A stretch of DNA of 64,000 nt from Pantoea conspicua (GCF_002095315.1 NZ_MLFN01000008.1:26407-90406), one strand, 5' to 3'. Shown: positions 8,197 through 20,008, counted from the first letter of the stretch. Numbers and translations: made by a program. Notes: generated by a model not told the origin, from the sequence alone.

Positions 8197-8225
8197 AAAA
8201 TGGGTGCCGGGCGTCAGCTTTCAAG
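8197..8225 (-). promoter_or_regulatory. Sigma-32 heat-shock promoter of ibpA
   Basis: On the minus strand CTTGAAA (8219-8225) is followed after 13 bases by ACCCATTTT (8197-8205). This matches the RpoH consensus CTTGAAA / CCCCATNT with one change. Confidence 0.88.
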
Positions 8226-8376
8226 AGGGGAAATGCAATTTTTTTCGCCTAATTGAGGAAATGACATACACTCAGGACTACCTTTGCCGGACCAGAACGG
8301 ACAGTGCCCCAGAGCGATGACGTTGTCTGGCAAGCCAACTCAGTCAGGCTTCTGCCGGGGCTGAAGGATGATAATA

Positions 8377-8748
8377 ATGAATCTGATGAAAACGTTACCG
8401 CTGGCGGGTGTGGTCTGCTGCGCCGTTGCGGCAAGCGGCTGCTCCAGCGTCATGTCACATACCGGTGCCAGTCAGGGCTACTACCCTGGCACGCGCGCCA
8501 GCGCCGACCTGCTGGTGGATGACGACACCAGCTGGGCACTGAAACCGCTGGCGCTGATCGATCTGCCTTTCTCCGCTGTGCTCGATACCTTGCTGCTGCC
8601 GTGGGACTACTATCGCAACGACAGTGACAGATCGATCGATTCTCCGCGTGAACGGGTATTAAAAAGCGAGAAGCTGGCGCATACCCAGGAGCATCTGGCG
8701 CAGGCCCAGCCGCTGCCGACTATGCAGCCGCCGTCGCTGCAACCGTAA
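8377..8748 (+). CDS. yidQ: YidQ family outer-membrane lipoprotein (DUF1375/YceK type)
   Basis: 123 residues with a lipoprotein signal peptide ending at the lipobox AASGC. The body carries the YceK/YidQ hallmark PFSAVLDTLLLPWDYY. The function is unknown. The position, divergent from ibpA and convergent with yidR, is the same as in E. coli. The ATG at 8377 has AAGGA at the right distance; ATG 8368 overlaps that site. The 3' end overlaps the 3' end of yidR by 29 bases. Confidence 0.9.
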   Translation: MNLMKTLPLAGVVCCAVAASGCSSVMSHTGASQGYYPGTRASADLLVDDDTSWALKPLALIDLPFSAVLDTLLLPWDYYRNDSDRSIDSPRERVLKSEKLAHTQEHLAQAQPLPTMQPPSLQP

Positions 8749-9982
8749 ACAGCTGCCGCCAGCCGTTCACCTCTCGCATATAAGCAATCTGACGTCCATC
8801 GGGTGACCAGACCACGGCGTCACCCGAGGGAGCTGCTTCCGTTCTGTCGGTCAGCCGCTGGCACTGTCCATCGGCGATCTCACATCGCATCACGCTGTTA
8901 TCGCAGACAAAAGCGATCGCCTCACCGCTGGGGTGCCAGCTAAATGCCGACTGAATGCTGTGGCTCAGCCGGGTGATCTGGCGCAGTTCGCCGCCGTTAG
9001 GCGACACGCTCCACAGCTGGATCACCTGCTGCCGGTCCGCCATCAGAAAAGCGATCTGGCTGCCGTCCGGCCCGGCGCGCAGCCAGTGGCGCGGTTGCAA
9101 CGCCAGCCCGTTGCTGACCGTCAGGCGACGCTGCTGTACGCCAGCCGGCGGTGCAGGAAGCTGCCGCTCACTGCCCTCCAGCGGCGCGTCGCCCGCCCGG
9201 GCGTAATCCTCCAGCGCCTCCGGCAGATCGACAATAAACACCTCAGGCCGCTTTTCTCCCTGCGCGTTCAGCGTGTCACCAATAAAGGCGATGGCCCAGC
9301 GCTGCCAGCTGCCGTCGGGTTTCTGATAACCGCGATCGCCAACCCAGCACTCTTCATAAGCACGATTAATCTGGTCGCTGCCGGGGAGGGGCTGCGGATG
9401 GGTAGAGCTGACCAGCAGGCAAAAATAGCTGCCGTCATATTCTCGAGGATGCTGCTTCACCGGCCTGACCGCGCCCAGCGGCACAGCGATGCCGACGTTA
9501 CGCAAATCCTGACGGCTATCCCATTCATGCATCACATGATCGTTGTAGGTAAAGCTGAGGCGAGATCCATCGGGACTGAAGACATGGACGTGCGTTCCGC
9601 CGCGCAGCGCGCCGGGCGTAAAAGGTGGCGTGATGTCGCAGGCATCCAGATTCACCGCCTCGCCGTTCTGAACGATGACGCCACGTCGATGGTGAAAGTC
9701 ATATTGCCAGGTCGCATCGGGATGTTCCGGCCCGTGGATGCAGACATAGCGCGGCGGCAGATCGGGGCTGATGGTGACCACCCCGACATGCGCACCGTGC
9801 TGCGCCTGATAGAGCACCTCCACCTCACCGGTCATGACATTGACCCGCTCAATGGTCTGGCTGGTAAAAGACGCGCCGGAGGGCCGGAGATCAAACGCCA
9901 GCCACTGGCTGTCGGCGGTCCAGACATTGATATTGGTAAGCTGATGCTGGCGGGCAGCAAAGGTGATCTGTTTTTCGCGCAT
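8720..9982 (-). CDS. yidR: YidR, DUF3748 beta-propeller protein
   Basis: 420 residues starting MREKQITFAARQHQLTN, co-linear with E. coli YidR. Repeated TolB/WD-like blades are visible (VFSPDGSRLSF, WHPSGEAIAF, WSPDGRQIAYM), together with the family block GGTHVHVFSPDG and the conserved HPREYDGS. No signal peptide is evident. The family resembles oligogalacturonate-lyase-type propellers, but no reaction is established. An in-frame upstream start (10012) would add ten residues; I prefer the ATG at 9982. Confidence 0.9.
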   Translation of the reverse strand: MREKQITFAARQHQLTNINVWTADSQWLAFDLRPSGASFTSQTIERVNVMTGEVEVLYQAQHGAHVGVVTISPDLPPRYVCIHGPEHPDATWQYDFHHRRGVIVQNGEAVNLDACDITPPFTPGALRGGTHVHVFSPDGSRLSFTYNDHVMHEWDSRQDLRNVGIAVPLGAVRPVKQHPREYDGSYFCLLVSSTHPQPLPGSDQINRAYEECWVGDRGYQKPDGSWQRWAIAFIGDTLNAQGEKRPEVFIVDLPEALEDYARAGDAPLEGSERQLPAPPAGVQQRRLTVSNGLALQPRHWLRAGPDGSQIAFLMADRQQVIQLWSVSPNGGELRQITRLSHSIQSAFSWHPSGEAIAFVCDNSVMRCEIADGQCQRLTDRTEAAPSGDAVVWSPDGRQIAYMREVNGWRQLFTVAATAAA

Positions 9983-10029
9983 GGGGGCAACCTGATAAAA
10001 ATGTTGCCCCACACGCTACGCCAAACGGG

Positions 10030-11316
10030 CTAAAGATGCAGCTTCGATTTCGCCTCGCTGATTACCCGTTCTTCACCCTCGACGGTTTTTTTTCGTCCCA
10101 GCAGCAGGCCCAGCAGGCCACCCAGTACCAGCGCGCCCGCCACAATCAGCAAACCATCATGGTAACTGTGGGTGGCATCTTTAATGCGGCCCATGATCGG
10201 CGGAAAACCGAGGCCGGCGATGTTCGCCACGGCATTGATCAGGGCGATAGAGGCGGCCCCGGCAACGCCGGAGATGGTCTCGGTGGTGACCGCCCAGAAG
10301 ACCGGGGTAATTGCCCAGTTAAGGCCCACCATCAGTACCAGCAGGCCATAGGCCAGCCACTGCTGCGAGACCGCCATCGCGCCCAGCAACAGCAGGCCCG
10401 CGGCAATCAGCGGTAATCCCAGATGGCGCGCGCGTTCGCCGGTTTTGTCGGAATGACGGCCGTTAAAATACATAAACAGACAGGCAAACAGGAACGGTAC
10501 TGCCGACAGCAGGCTGACCATCAGGTTACTGCGCTCCTCCGCCACGCCCTTGACGATCAGCGGCAGGAACAGCGTGACGCCGATGGTGCCAAACGCCTGC
10601 AACAGCCACAGCAGGCTGAGCGCCCAGACGCGGCCACTTTTCAGCGCCACCCGCCAGTTATGGTGGTGAATCGCAGAATGTTTCTCGTCACGTTCAATGG
10701 TCTGTTGCAGCCAGCTACGCTGCTCGCCGGAGAGCCAGCGGGCTTTGGCCGGTGAATCGTCGAGATAAAACCAGGTCACAATCCCGAGGAAGAAAGCGGG
10801 GATGCCTTCCAGCAGGAACAGCCAGCGCCAGCCCTCCACGCCTAACATCCCGTGCATGTTCAGCAGGCTACCGGAGAGCGGCAGGCCAATCACCGATGCC
10901 AGCGCCGCACCGATATAGAACAGCGACATGGCGCGTGCGCGATCGCTGCGCGGATACCAGCAGGAGAGATAGAAGATAATGCCGGGCGTAAAACCCGCTT
11001 CTGCCGCCCCGAGCAAAAAGCGCATCACATAAAGCTGGGTGGGCGTCTGGACCAGGCTCATGCCAGCAGCGATGATGCCCCAGCTCACCATGATACGGGC
11101 GATCCAGCGCCGCGCGCCTACCCGCGTCAGCAGCACGTTACTCGGCACTTCGAAAATGATGTAGGTGACGTAAAAAATACCGGCGGCGATGCCGTACATC
11201 TCGGCGGTCATCGCCAGATCGGCATTCATCTGGAGTGCGGCGACGGAAATATTGGCACGGTCGATATAGGCAATCAGGTAGAGCAGCATGATGAATGGCA
11301 TGATGCGCCGGTTCAT
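10030..11316 (-). CDS. ACS-family MFS transporter of the D-galactonate operon, possibly N-terminally disrupted
   Basis: 428 residues with 12 predicted membrane segments and the ACS-family pattern LLYLIAYIDRANISVAAL in TM1. It occupies the dgoT position after dgoD, yet the sequence is of the phthalate/tartrate-permease type and not close to E. coli DgoT, so it looks like a non-orthologous replacement, probably importing D-galactonate or a related sugar acid. The ATG at 11316 has no ribosome site. An ATG at 11351 does (AGGA eight bases before), and opens a frame of 12 codons (MSEHLHLSTVKK) that hits TGA at 11313-11315, overlapping the ATG in an A6 run. One more A would fuse the two into a normal ACS N-terminus. 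The alternatives are stop-start coupling or a one-base deletion. Confidence 0.8.
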   Translation of the reverse strand: MNRRIMPFIMLLYLIAYIDRANISVAALQMNADLAMTAEMYGIAAGIFYVTYIIFEVPSNVLLTRVGARRWIARIMVSWGIIAAGMSLVQTPTQLYVMRFLLGAAEAGFTPGIIFYLSCWYPRSDRARAMSLFYIGAALASVIGLPLSGSLLNMHGMLGVEGWRWLFLLEGIPAFFLGIVTWFYLDDSPAKARWLSGEQRSWLQQTIERDEKHSAIHHHNWRVALKSGRVWALSLLWLLQAFGTIGVTLFLPLIVKGVAEERSNLMVSLLSAVPFLFACLFMYFNGRHSDKTGERARHLGLPLIAAGLLLLGAMAVSQQWLAYGLLVLMVGLNWAITPVFWAVTTETISGVAGAASIALINAVANIAGLGFPPIMGRIKDATHSYHDGLLIVAGALVLGGLLGLLLGRKKTVEGEERVISEAKSKLHL

Positions 11317-11464
11317 TTTTTCACGGTACTCAGATGCAGATGTTCACTCATCGGGAGATCCTCACGTAGGGTATAGCGGACCCGGATCCCGCATCACGCG
11401 GGACCTGGCGAGTGTTTCTTATTATGGGGTGAAGCGGGTGACTGCTACGGTAAAGCGGCGAAGA

Positions 11465-12613
11465 TTACCATTCGGCAACGGCGCCATCGGCGTGCCGCCA
11501 CAACGGGTTGCGCCAGTCAGGGGCGTCGCGGCTGCGTTCGATCACCAGCGCTTCATCGATCTCGACTCCGAGACCCGGCTTCATCAGTGGGGCGAAGCTG
11601 CCCGTGTGCATGGCGAAATCCGCTTTATTCACTACGTAATCAAGCAGTTCTGCGCCCTGATTATAGTGAATACCCATGCTCTGCTCCTGAAATACCGCGT
11701 TATGCGAGACAAAATCAACCTGCAGACAGGCGGCCAGCGCCAGCGGACCGAGCGGGCAGTGGGGCGCCAGCCCGACGTCGTACGCTTCCGCCATCGCCGC
11801 AATTTTTACGCATTCCGTGATGCCGCCAGCATGGGAAAGATCGGGCTGCACGATGGCCAGTCCGCCCGCTGCCAGCACCCGCTTAAACTCGAAGCGGGAG
11901 TACATGCGTTCGCCAGCGGCAATCGGAAGGTGGGTTTGCGCGGCAAGACGCGAATAGTATTCCGCCTGCTCGGCCAGCACCGGCTCTTCAATAAACAGCG
12001 GACGATAAGGCTCCAGCTCTTTGATCAATATTTTCGCCATCGGCGCACTGACCCGGCCATGAAAATCGAGACCAAACTCTATCTGGTTACCGAACACCTC
12101 GCGGATTTGCGCCACGGTATTAACCGCCTCATCCACCGCCCGGCTGTTATCGATCAGGCTCATCTCGGCGCAGCCGTTGAGCTTGAAGGTGTCGATGCCG
12201 ATGGCGCGCAGCGTTTCAATACCGGCAATCACCTCGGCAGGGCGATCGCCGCCCACCCAGCTGTAGGCCTTCATCCGATCACGTACCTGCCCGCCGAGCA
12301 GTTGCCAGACCGGCACGCCCAGCGTTTTGCCTTTGATATCCCATAACGCCTGATCGATACCGGCGATGGCGCTCATCAGTATTGGGCCGCCGCGATAGAA
12401 ACCGCCCCGGTACATCACCTGCCACAAGTCGTTAATGCGCGCCGGGTCCTGGCCGATCAGATAATCACCCAGTTCCTGTACCGCCGCTTCGACGCTGCGC
12501 GCCCGGCCTTCAATCACTGGCTCGCCCCAGCCGCATACGCCCTCATCGGTTTCAATCTTCAGGAACATCCAGCGCGGCGGCAGGCGATAAGTGGTGAGTC
12601 TGGTAATTTTCAT
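11465..12613 (-). CDS. dgoD: D-galactonate dehydratase
   Basis: 382 residues of the enolase superfamily (mandelate racemase subgroup). It converts D-galactonate to 2-dehydro-3-deoxy-D-galactonate. The capping domain begins [20 protein letters not shown]; the metal-binding acidic residues lie in LDFHGR, FIEEPV and [10 protein letters not shown], and the catalytic histidine in [10 protein letters not shown]. The length equals E. coli DgoD. The start overlaps the dgoA stop by four bases. Confidence 0.96.
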   Translation of the reverse strand: MKITRLTTYRLPPRWMFLKIETDEGVCGWGEPVIEGRARSVEAAVQELGDYLIGQDPARINDLWQVMYRGGFYRGGPILMSAIAGIDQALWDIKGKTLGVPVWQLLGGQVRDRMKAYSWVGGDRPAEVIAGIETLRAIGIDTFKLNGCAEMSLIDNSRAVDEAVNTVAQIREVFGNQIEFGLDFHGRVSAPMAKILIKELEPYRPLFIEEPVLAEQAEYYSRLAAQTHLPIAAGERMYSRFEFKRVLAAGGLAIVQPDLSHAGGITECVKIAAMAEAYDVGLAPHCPLGPLALAACLQVDFVSHNAVFQEQSMGIHYNQGAELLDYVVNKADFAMHTGSFAPLMKPGLGVEIDEALVIERSRDAPDWRNPLWRHADGAVAEW

Positions 12614-13227
12614 CGTACGGCGTCCTTATAAGCAGCAACAAAAGCCTGGGCTTTTTCTACGGTACGCGACAGCGGCTGACCGGCACGGTACAAATCGCTG
12701 CCCAGTCCGGCACCGACGCAGCCGACCGCCAGATAGTCCGCCAGGTTTTCGGGCGTTACTCCGCCGACGGCGAACAGCGGGACTTCCGGCGGCAACACGG
12801 CGTTGATCGCCTTGATATAGGCCGGACCAAAAACCGAGGCCGGAAAAATTTTCAGCGCCTGCGCACCGGCGTTAAGCGCGGTGAAGGCTTCACTGGCGGT
12901 GGCACAGCCGATCGCCGTCCAGATCTGCCGTCTGACCGCCCCGGCGATCACCTCTGCATCGGTATTCGGCGTCACAATCAGACGCCCGCCCGCTGCCGCG
13001 ACGGCATTGACCTGGGCGACATTCAGCACCGTTCCGGCACCGATCATCGCCCGATCGCCAAACTGACGTACCATCTGCGGCAGGGTCTGCTGCCAGTCGG
13101 GTGAGTTGAGCGGCACTTCAATCGCGTCAAAACCCGACTCAATCAGAGCGCTGATGTGTGCCTCCGCTTCGTCCGGTCTGATGCCGCGCAGAATGGCGAT
13201 CAGCGGCAGGTTAAAGGGTAAGGTCAT
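12610..13227 (-). CDS. dgoA: 2-dehydro-3-deoxy-6-phosphogalactonate aldolase
   Basis: 205 residues, a KDPG/KDPGal aldolase (class I TIM barrel). It cleaves 2-dehydro-3-deoxy-6-phosphogalactonate to pyruvate and glyceraldehyde 3-phosphate. The N-terminus [15 protein letters not shown], the glutamate in [11 protein letters not shown] and the Schiff-base lysine in [14 protein letters not shown] are present. It overlaps dgoK by 17 bases and dgoD by four, showing a tightly coupled operon. Confidence 0.96.
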   Translation of the reverse strand: MTLPFNLPLIAILRGIRPDEAEAHISALIESGFDAIEVPLNSPDWQQTLPQMVRQFGDRAMIGAGTVLNVAQVNAVAAAGGRLIVTPNTDAEVIAGAVRRQIWTAIGCATASEAFTALNAGAQALKIFPASVFGPAYIKAINAVLPPEVPLFAVGGVTPENLADYLAVGCVGAGLGSDLYRAGQPLSRTVEKAQAFVAAYKDAVR

Positions 13228-14086
13228 CGATAATTCTCCTTATTCCATGCTGGAAGGCGCGGTCGCCCTCCAGCCATTGCAGCGGGATATCCAGCAGCGC
13301 AAAAGCCGCCTGATAGCGCCGGGCCAGCGACTCACTGGCAATCAGCGTCACCGGACCGCTCAGCCCTGACAGGGACCACTGGCTGGCGACTTCATGACCA
13401 ATCAGTAAACCCGAGAGAAATTCGCTGACCGACCCGGGCGACAGCGTGCCGAGCAGATGCTGCGCCCGGACTTCAAACAGTCGCGCCAGCAGGGACGGAT
13501 CGTTGATGCCGGTTTCCAGCCCGCGCTGAAAGGCTGCCGCATCCGGCTGCTGTGGCGGTAAACCGGCGCCGATCAGAGCGTGGTTCAGCAGCAGATGATG
13601 CAGTTCGCCGGTCATCAGAGTGCGGAAATCGGTGACGTAACGCCCTTCACATTGCACCCATTTGGAATGGGTGCCGGGCATCACGATCAGTTCCGCCGGT
13701 GCCAGGGTTTGTGCTCCCAGCAGCTGGGTCTCTTCACCACGCATCACGTTGTGATTATCGCGGCGGCTGACGCTTAATCCCGGCACGATCCAGCGGTTTT
13801 CACCGGCCACGGTCAGCTGCGCCGCGAGGGTGTCCAGCGCCTGTGGGCAGGAAAGATAAGGCGCGGGCAGCCAGCCGGCGTTACTGCCTACCATGCCCGC
13901 CATCACCACCGGCACGTCGTTCACTGGCCAGTGCTGAGTGATATCGTCAAATACCTGCTGGTGGCTGCGGCCATTTAAGCGCGTCACGCCTGATTCAGAT
14001 TGGCGGCTCTCCAGACACTCACCGTCGCGATAATACCAGGCGCGCAGGTTGGTTGAGCCCCAGTCGAGCGCGATATAGTGATTCAC
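13211..14086 (-). CDS. dgoK: 2-dehydro-3-deoxygalactonokinase
   Basis: 291 residues of the ASKHA sugar-kinase fold. The phosphate-1 motif ALDWGSTNLRAW is at the N-terminus and the MPGTHSKWVQ block typical of DgoK at about 135-144. It phosphorylates 2-dehydro-3-deoxy-D-galactonate at O6. Its start overlaps the dgoR stop (ATGA type), and its 3' end overlaps dgoA. Confidence 0.95.
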   Translation of the reverse strand: MNHYIALDWGSTNLRAWYYRDGECLESRQSESGVTRLNGRSHQQVFDDITQHWPVNDVPVVMAGMVGSNAGWLPAPYLSCPQALDTLAAQLTVAGENRWIVPGLSVSRRDNHNVMRGEETQLLGAQTLAPAELIVMPGTHSKWVQCEGRYVTDFRTLMTGELHHLLLNHALIGAGLPPQQPDAAAFQRGLETGINDPSLLARLFEVRAQHLLGTLSPGSVSEFLSGLLIGHEVASQWSLSGLSGPVTLIASESLARRYQAAFALLDIPLQWLEGDRAFQHGIRRIIDDLTL

Positions 14087-14781
14087 ACGATCTCCTTCAG
14101 GCGTTGGGTTGAACTGGCGATCATGGCGCGTGCCGCCGCTTCTGCAGCGTCAGCATCCTGATGACGAATGGCATTGAACAGGTTCTGATGTTCACGCAGA
14201 GTTTGCGGCATGTTGTCGCGATCGGCGCGGTAGGTGCGGGCAAAAACCGCTTTCTGAAGCTGAACCAGCGCGATGCTGAGCTGTTGCAGAATGGGATTGT
14301 GCACGGAGGCCAGCAGCGCCTCGTGGTAGCGCATATCGGCCTCGTTAAAGGCATCACGATCGTCGCGCCAGGCGATCATATCGTTGAGCGCCTGCTCGAT
14401 AGCGGCTAAATCCTGTGAGGTGGCGCGTTCGGCTGACCAGCGCGCCAGCTGGGGTTCGACCAGCACCCGCACATCATTCATCGCGGCAATGAGCTTCGGG
14501 TCGTGATTGTGCTTTAACGACCATTGCAGCACGTCGCTGTCGAGGAAGTTCCAGTGCTGATGCGGGGTGACAAAGGCACCGCGGTAACGCTTAATTTCAA
14601 TCAGGCGTTTCGCGGTCAGCGAGCGATAGACTTCGCGGATGATATTACGGGAGGTGGCAAACCGTTCGCACAGGTCCGCCTCGGCGGGCAATGACTGCCC
14701 CGCCGCAAACTGGCCGGAGACGATCTCTTCGCCCAGCGTTAAAAGAATCCGATCGGTTTTGCTGACGTCCTGCTTTTCCAC
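14083..14781 (-). CDS. dgoR: D-galactonate operon repressor DgoR (GntR/FadR family)
   Basis: 232 residues: an N-terminal winged HTH (LCERFATSRNIIREVYRSL) and an all-helical FCD ligand domain with DVRVLVEP and NEADMRYHEALL. Close to E. coli DgoR throughout. It represses dgo genes until D-galactonate binds. I chose the GTG at 14781 because AAAGGA lies eight bases upstream and the remaining N-terminus aligns with E. coli; a longer frame back to 14832 would start inside the operator. It is the first gene of dgoRKAD-MFS. Confidence 0.93.
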   Translation of the reverse strand: MEKQDVSKTDRILLTLGEEIVSGQFAAGQSLPAEADLCERFATSRNIIREVYRSLTAKRLIEIKRYRGAFVTPHQHWNFLDSDVLQWSLKHNHDPKLIAAMNDVRVLVEPQLARWSAERATSQDLAAIEQALNDMIAWRDDRDAFNEADMRYHEALLASVHNPILQQLSIALVQLQKAVFARTYRADRDNMPQTLREHQNLFNAIRHQDADAAEAAARAMIASSTQRLKEIV

Positions 14782-14820
14782 TGTCTGTGTTCCTTTGCCC
14801 GGCCCATGCCTGAGCAAAAA

Positions 14821-14852
14821 TTGTAGTACCACCCATCAAGGTGGTACTACAA
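14821..14852. promoter_or_regulatory. DgoR operator: perfect inverted repeat with two FadR-type sites
   Basis: TTGTAGTACCACC (14821-14833) and GGTGGTACTACAA (14840-14852) are perfect inverted arms around a six-base centre. Each arm holds a match to the FadR-subfamily pattern TNGTNNNACNA (14821-14831 and 14842-14852). It lies just upstream of dgoR, so autoregulation is likely. Confidence 0.8.
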
Positions 14853-14911
14853 TCCTGATCACAAAACAGACAATCTATTGCGTTACAGTCTGCCAGTAAC
14901 AAAGCAGACGA

Positions 14912-15721
14912 TTACAGCACCAGCTCTTCAATCGCGTGCGCGACGCCATCTTCCATATTGGTTTTTGTCACGAACTGGGCGATTTTCTTAACCGAATCAA
15001 TGGCATTCCCCATCGCTACCCCGGTACCGGCATACTCAATCATCGCCAGATCGTTTTCCTGATCGCCAATCGCCATCACTTCTTCCTGCTTCAGCCCGAG
15101 TTTCTCAGCCAGCATTTTTACGCCCTGGCCCTTGTTGACCCGACGATCAAGAATTTCGAGGTAGTAAGGCGCACTCTTCAGGATGGTGTAGGTCTGGCGC
15201 GCCTGTTCAGGCAGGCGGGCAATCGCCGCGTCCAGCAGAGCAGGGCGATCGATCATCATTAATTTTGGAAAGCGGGTGGCGCGATCCATCTCATCAACGG
15301 CGCGGTAGCGCACCGGGATCCCGGTCAGGCTCGCTTCGTGGATGGTGTATTCACTGATGTCTTTGTTCGGCGTATAGAGGTGAGATTTGTCGAATGCCTG
15401 GAAATGCACGCCCAGCTCACGCGCCAGCTGCTCAATGTAGAGATAGTCGTCAAAGGTCAGCGTCACTTCCGCCACGCATTCACCATCTTCGGCCTGATGG
15501 ACCAGCGCACCGTTATTACTGATCGCATACTGACCCGGCGTCTGCATATCCAGCTCCATCAGATAGCGCTGGATACCGACAAACGGCCGGCCGGTGGTCA
15601 GTACAATCGACACCCCTTGCTGGCGGGCGCGATCCAGGGCGGATTTCACGCCCGGCGTGATTTCGTGTTGCGGATTAAGCAGGGTGCCATCCATGTCGAT
15701 AGCGATCAATTTAATAGCCAT
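14912..15721 (-). CDS. yidA: Sugar phosphatase YidA (HAD, Cof subfamily)
   Basis: 269 residues with all four HAD motifs: IAIDMDGTLL (nucleophile Asp), LTTGRP, the lysine in the VNKGQGV region, and GDQENDLAMIEYAG. The C2B cap lies between motifs two and three. YidA dephosphorylates sugar phosphates such as alpha-glucose-1-phosphate in the cytoplasm. It lies next to dgoR as in E. coli. Confidence 0.95.
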   Translation of the reverse strand: MAIKLIAIDMDGTLLNPQHEITPGVKSALDRARQQGVSIVLTTGRPFVGIQRYLMELDMQTPGQYAISNNGALVHQAEDGECVAEVTLTFDDYLYIEQLARELGVHFQAFDKSHLYTPNKDISEYTIHEASLTGIPVRYRAVDEMDRATRFPKLMMIDRPALLDAAIARLPEQARQTYTILKSAPYYLEILDRRVNKGQGVKMLAEKLGLKQEEVMAIGDQENDLAMIEYAGTGVAMGNAIDSVKKIAQFVTKTNMEDGVAHAIEELVL

Positions 15722-15821
15722 AGGGTCCTCGTTGCGTCTGGGTTTTGTTCAATGCTAGCGCGATTCAGCTCACATTGACCAGTTTAGTGGCAAGCGATGA
15801 CAAATGACTGACACCCGGAGC

Positions 15822-16301
15822 TTAGCCGGTAAAGAGATCGCGGTGGATTTTAATCACGGCTTTTCGAATGCGGGCCGGTTCGGCGGGCGCGCAGCAGGGA
15901 CGATGCAGGTCGTGCGGGAAAAACAGCGCAAACATACCGGGCGTCAGGGTGATCATCGATTCGTTCAGCGTCTGCTGATAAAAAACCACGTCGCGCTGCT
16001 GAGCAAAATCTTCGGTCACCACCTGATCCGGATGCGCCCGGGCTACGCCGATATTTTCGGTGCCTTCTAGCAGATACTGAATATCGATGTAGCTGAAATG
16101 GGACTCAGCCTTACGTGCACTGGCCGGTTCGGTCATCATCTCCTGCACCAGACAGAACATTTTATCGTCCGGCAGAATGGCATATTTACCGGTTTCAAGC
16201 TGGCTGAAATCGGTCTCAGCAATCCAGCTTATCGCCCGGTCAACCACCGGATGAAAGGCGTGACGTTCTCTGGCCCAGTCGCGACGATCACAAATAATCA
16301 T
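15822..16301 (-). CDS. YhcH/YjgK/YiaL family protein (DUF386)
   Basis: 159 residues with family blocks HFSYIDIQYLLEG, DVVFYQQTLNES and FALFFPHDLHRPCC, where the histidines form the usual cupin-like metal site. Family members are found with sialic-acid, 2,3-diketo-L-gulonate and arabinogalactan genes and are thought to act as sugar isomerases/anomerases. Here it stands alone between yidA and gyrB, where E. coli has yidB, so no pathway can be assigned. Confidence 0.85.
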   Translation of the reverse strand: MIICDRRDWARERHAFHPVVDRAISWIAETDFSQLETGKYAILPDDKMFCLVQEMMTEPASARKAESHFSYIDIQYLLEGTENIGVARAHPDQVVTEDFAQQRDVVFYQQTLNESMITLTPGMFALFFPHDLHRPCCAPAEPARIRKAVIKIHRDLFTG

Positions 16302-16448
16302 GGTTTAACTCCCTGTCAGAACAGAATAGTGCGCCGTACAGGCGCAAAGAGAGACAAGAGTAAGAGAGGGGCGCAGGCTAAAAAGTGATCGCGATCGCAG
16401 CCTGCAGGTAACGCGGTGCGATCGCCGTGGTTTTCAGGCGGCTGGCGC

Positions 16449-16478
16449 AAAAAAAGGCCATCACTCACGTGATGGCCT
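16449..16478 (-). terminator. Terminator of the gyrB operon
   Basis: AGGCCATCAC and GTGATGGCCT form a ten-base-pair stem with a four-base loop. On the minus strand it is followed by a run of T (A-run at 16449-16455). Confidence 0.9.
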
Positions 16479-16495
16479 GTTATGTCAGCAACCGA

Positions 16496-18922
<2,427 letters not shown>

Positions 18923-20008
18923 TTAATCTTCAGGTTGAACCGCTATTTTACCCTGTTCCACGCGGAACATCTTGCCCTTTTCGTCGGTCATGTCGATTAC
19001 ATGCTCGGCAGAAATCGCGCTGACAAACACCTGTGCCTGGGTCGCTTTTAACCGTTCCGCCAGCAGGCGTCGACGGCTGTCATCCAGTTCCGAGGCGAAG
19101 TCATCAATCAGGTAAACACAGCGGCGTCCGCTCTGGCTTGTCAGGAACTCGCCCTGCGCCAGACGCAATGCACACATCAGCAGTTTTAACTGCCCGCGTG
19201 AGAGTAAATCTTCCACCGGCGTCCCTTCAGCCCGAATACGAAAATCGGCTTTATGAGGACCGCTGGCGGTATAGGTCAGGGCGCGATCGCGCTCAAAGTT
19301 ACGTTCCAGCAACTCGCCGTAGTCGCTCTCTTTATCCCAGCCGCGCTGAAACGAAAAGCGCAGATCAAATTCGGGCAGGAACTGACTGCAGGTGGCGGTA
19401 ATCTCCGCCGAAATCGCCGCACTGTACCCGGCGCGCCACAGGCTGATCTGTTCAGCCAGCGGCACCAGTTCCTGATCCCAGGGACGAATCTGGCTGTAGC
19501 GTGACACCTAGCGCAGTGCGGCGTTGCGCTGTTTTAACAGGCGGCGCAGATTGCTCCAGGCGTTGAAAAAACCAGGGGTGTTATGGAAACAGCCCCAGTC
19601 GACATAGGCTCTACGGTATTTGGGGCCACCGTTGAGCAAAGTAAACCCTTCGGGGGTGATTAACTGCATCGGCAACAGCTGCGCCAGTTCAGCCACTTTA
19701 TGGCCATCGCTGCCATCAATGCGCACTTTGCTATCACCGGCGCGGTTTTTGGTCAGTCCGACAGAGATTTCCCGCTCTTTACCTTCCAGCCGGCCATGCA
19801 GCACAAACGCTGCCTCATCATGACGAATCACGCGGCCCGCCTGCAGGCTGCGAAACGCCCGACCGTGGCCCAGGGTGTAAATCGCCTCTAATACGCTGGT
19901 TTTACCGCTGCCATTGGCGCCGACCAGGAAATTAAAGCCGGGTGCTAACGCCAGGTCAGCCTGCTCAATATTACGAAAATCTTTGATAAGGAGGCGGGTT
20001 AAAGCCAT
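18923..20008 (-). pseudogene. recF: Recombination mediator RecF, interrupted by an in-frame amber codon
   Basis: The frame encodes a 361-codon RecF: Walker [14 protein letters not shown], signature [19 protein letters not shown] and Walker [12 protein letters not shown] are all present. After codon 166 (RNAALR) there is a TAG at 19508-19510, and the same frame goes on with [11 protein letters not shown] to the stop at 18923. E. coli has CAG (Gln) at this position, so a single C-to-T change explains it. The 166-residue N-terminal product would lack the signature and Walker B motifs. A GTG directly after the TAG could permit a second fragment. RecF loads RecA at gaps with RecO and RecR. Options are a true null, an amber suppressor, or a sequence error. 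The gene is also separated from dnaN by repeats. Confidence 0.88.

Noticed and set aside
8933..10033. 366-residue plus-strand frame
   Set aside because: Antisense to yidR, which has clear homology; no ribosome site or domain.
10030..11316. Naming the transporter dgoT
   Set aside because: Position fits but the sequence belongs to a different ACS subgroup from E. coli DgoT.
11288..12346. 352-residue plus-strand frame
   Set aside because: Antisense to dgoD and the transporter start; no domain features.
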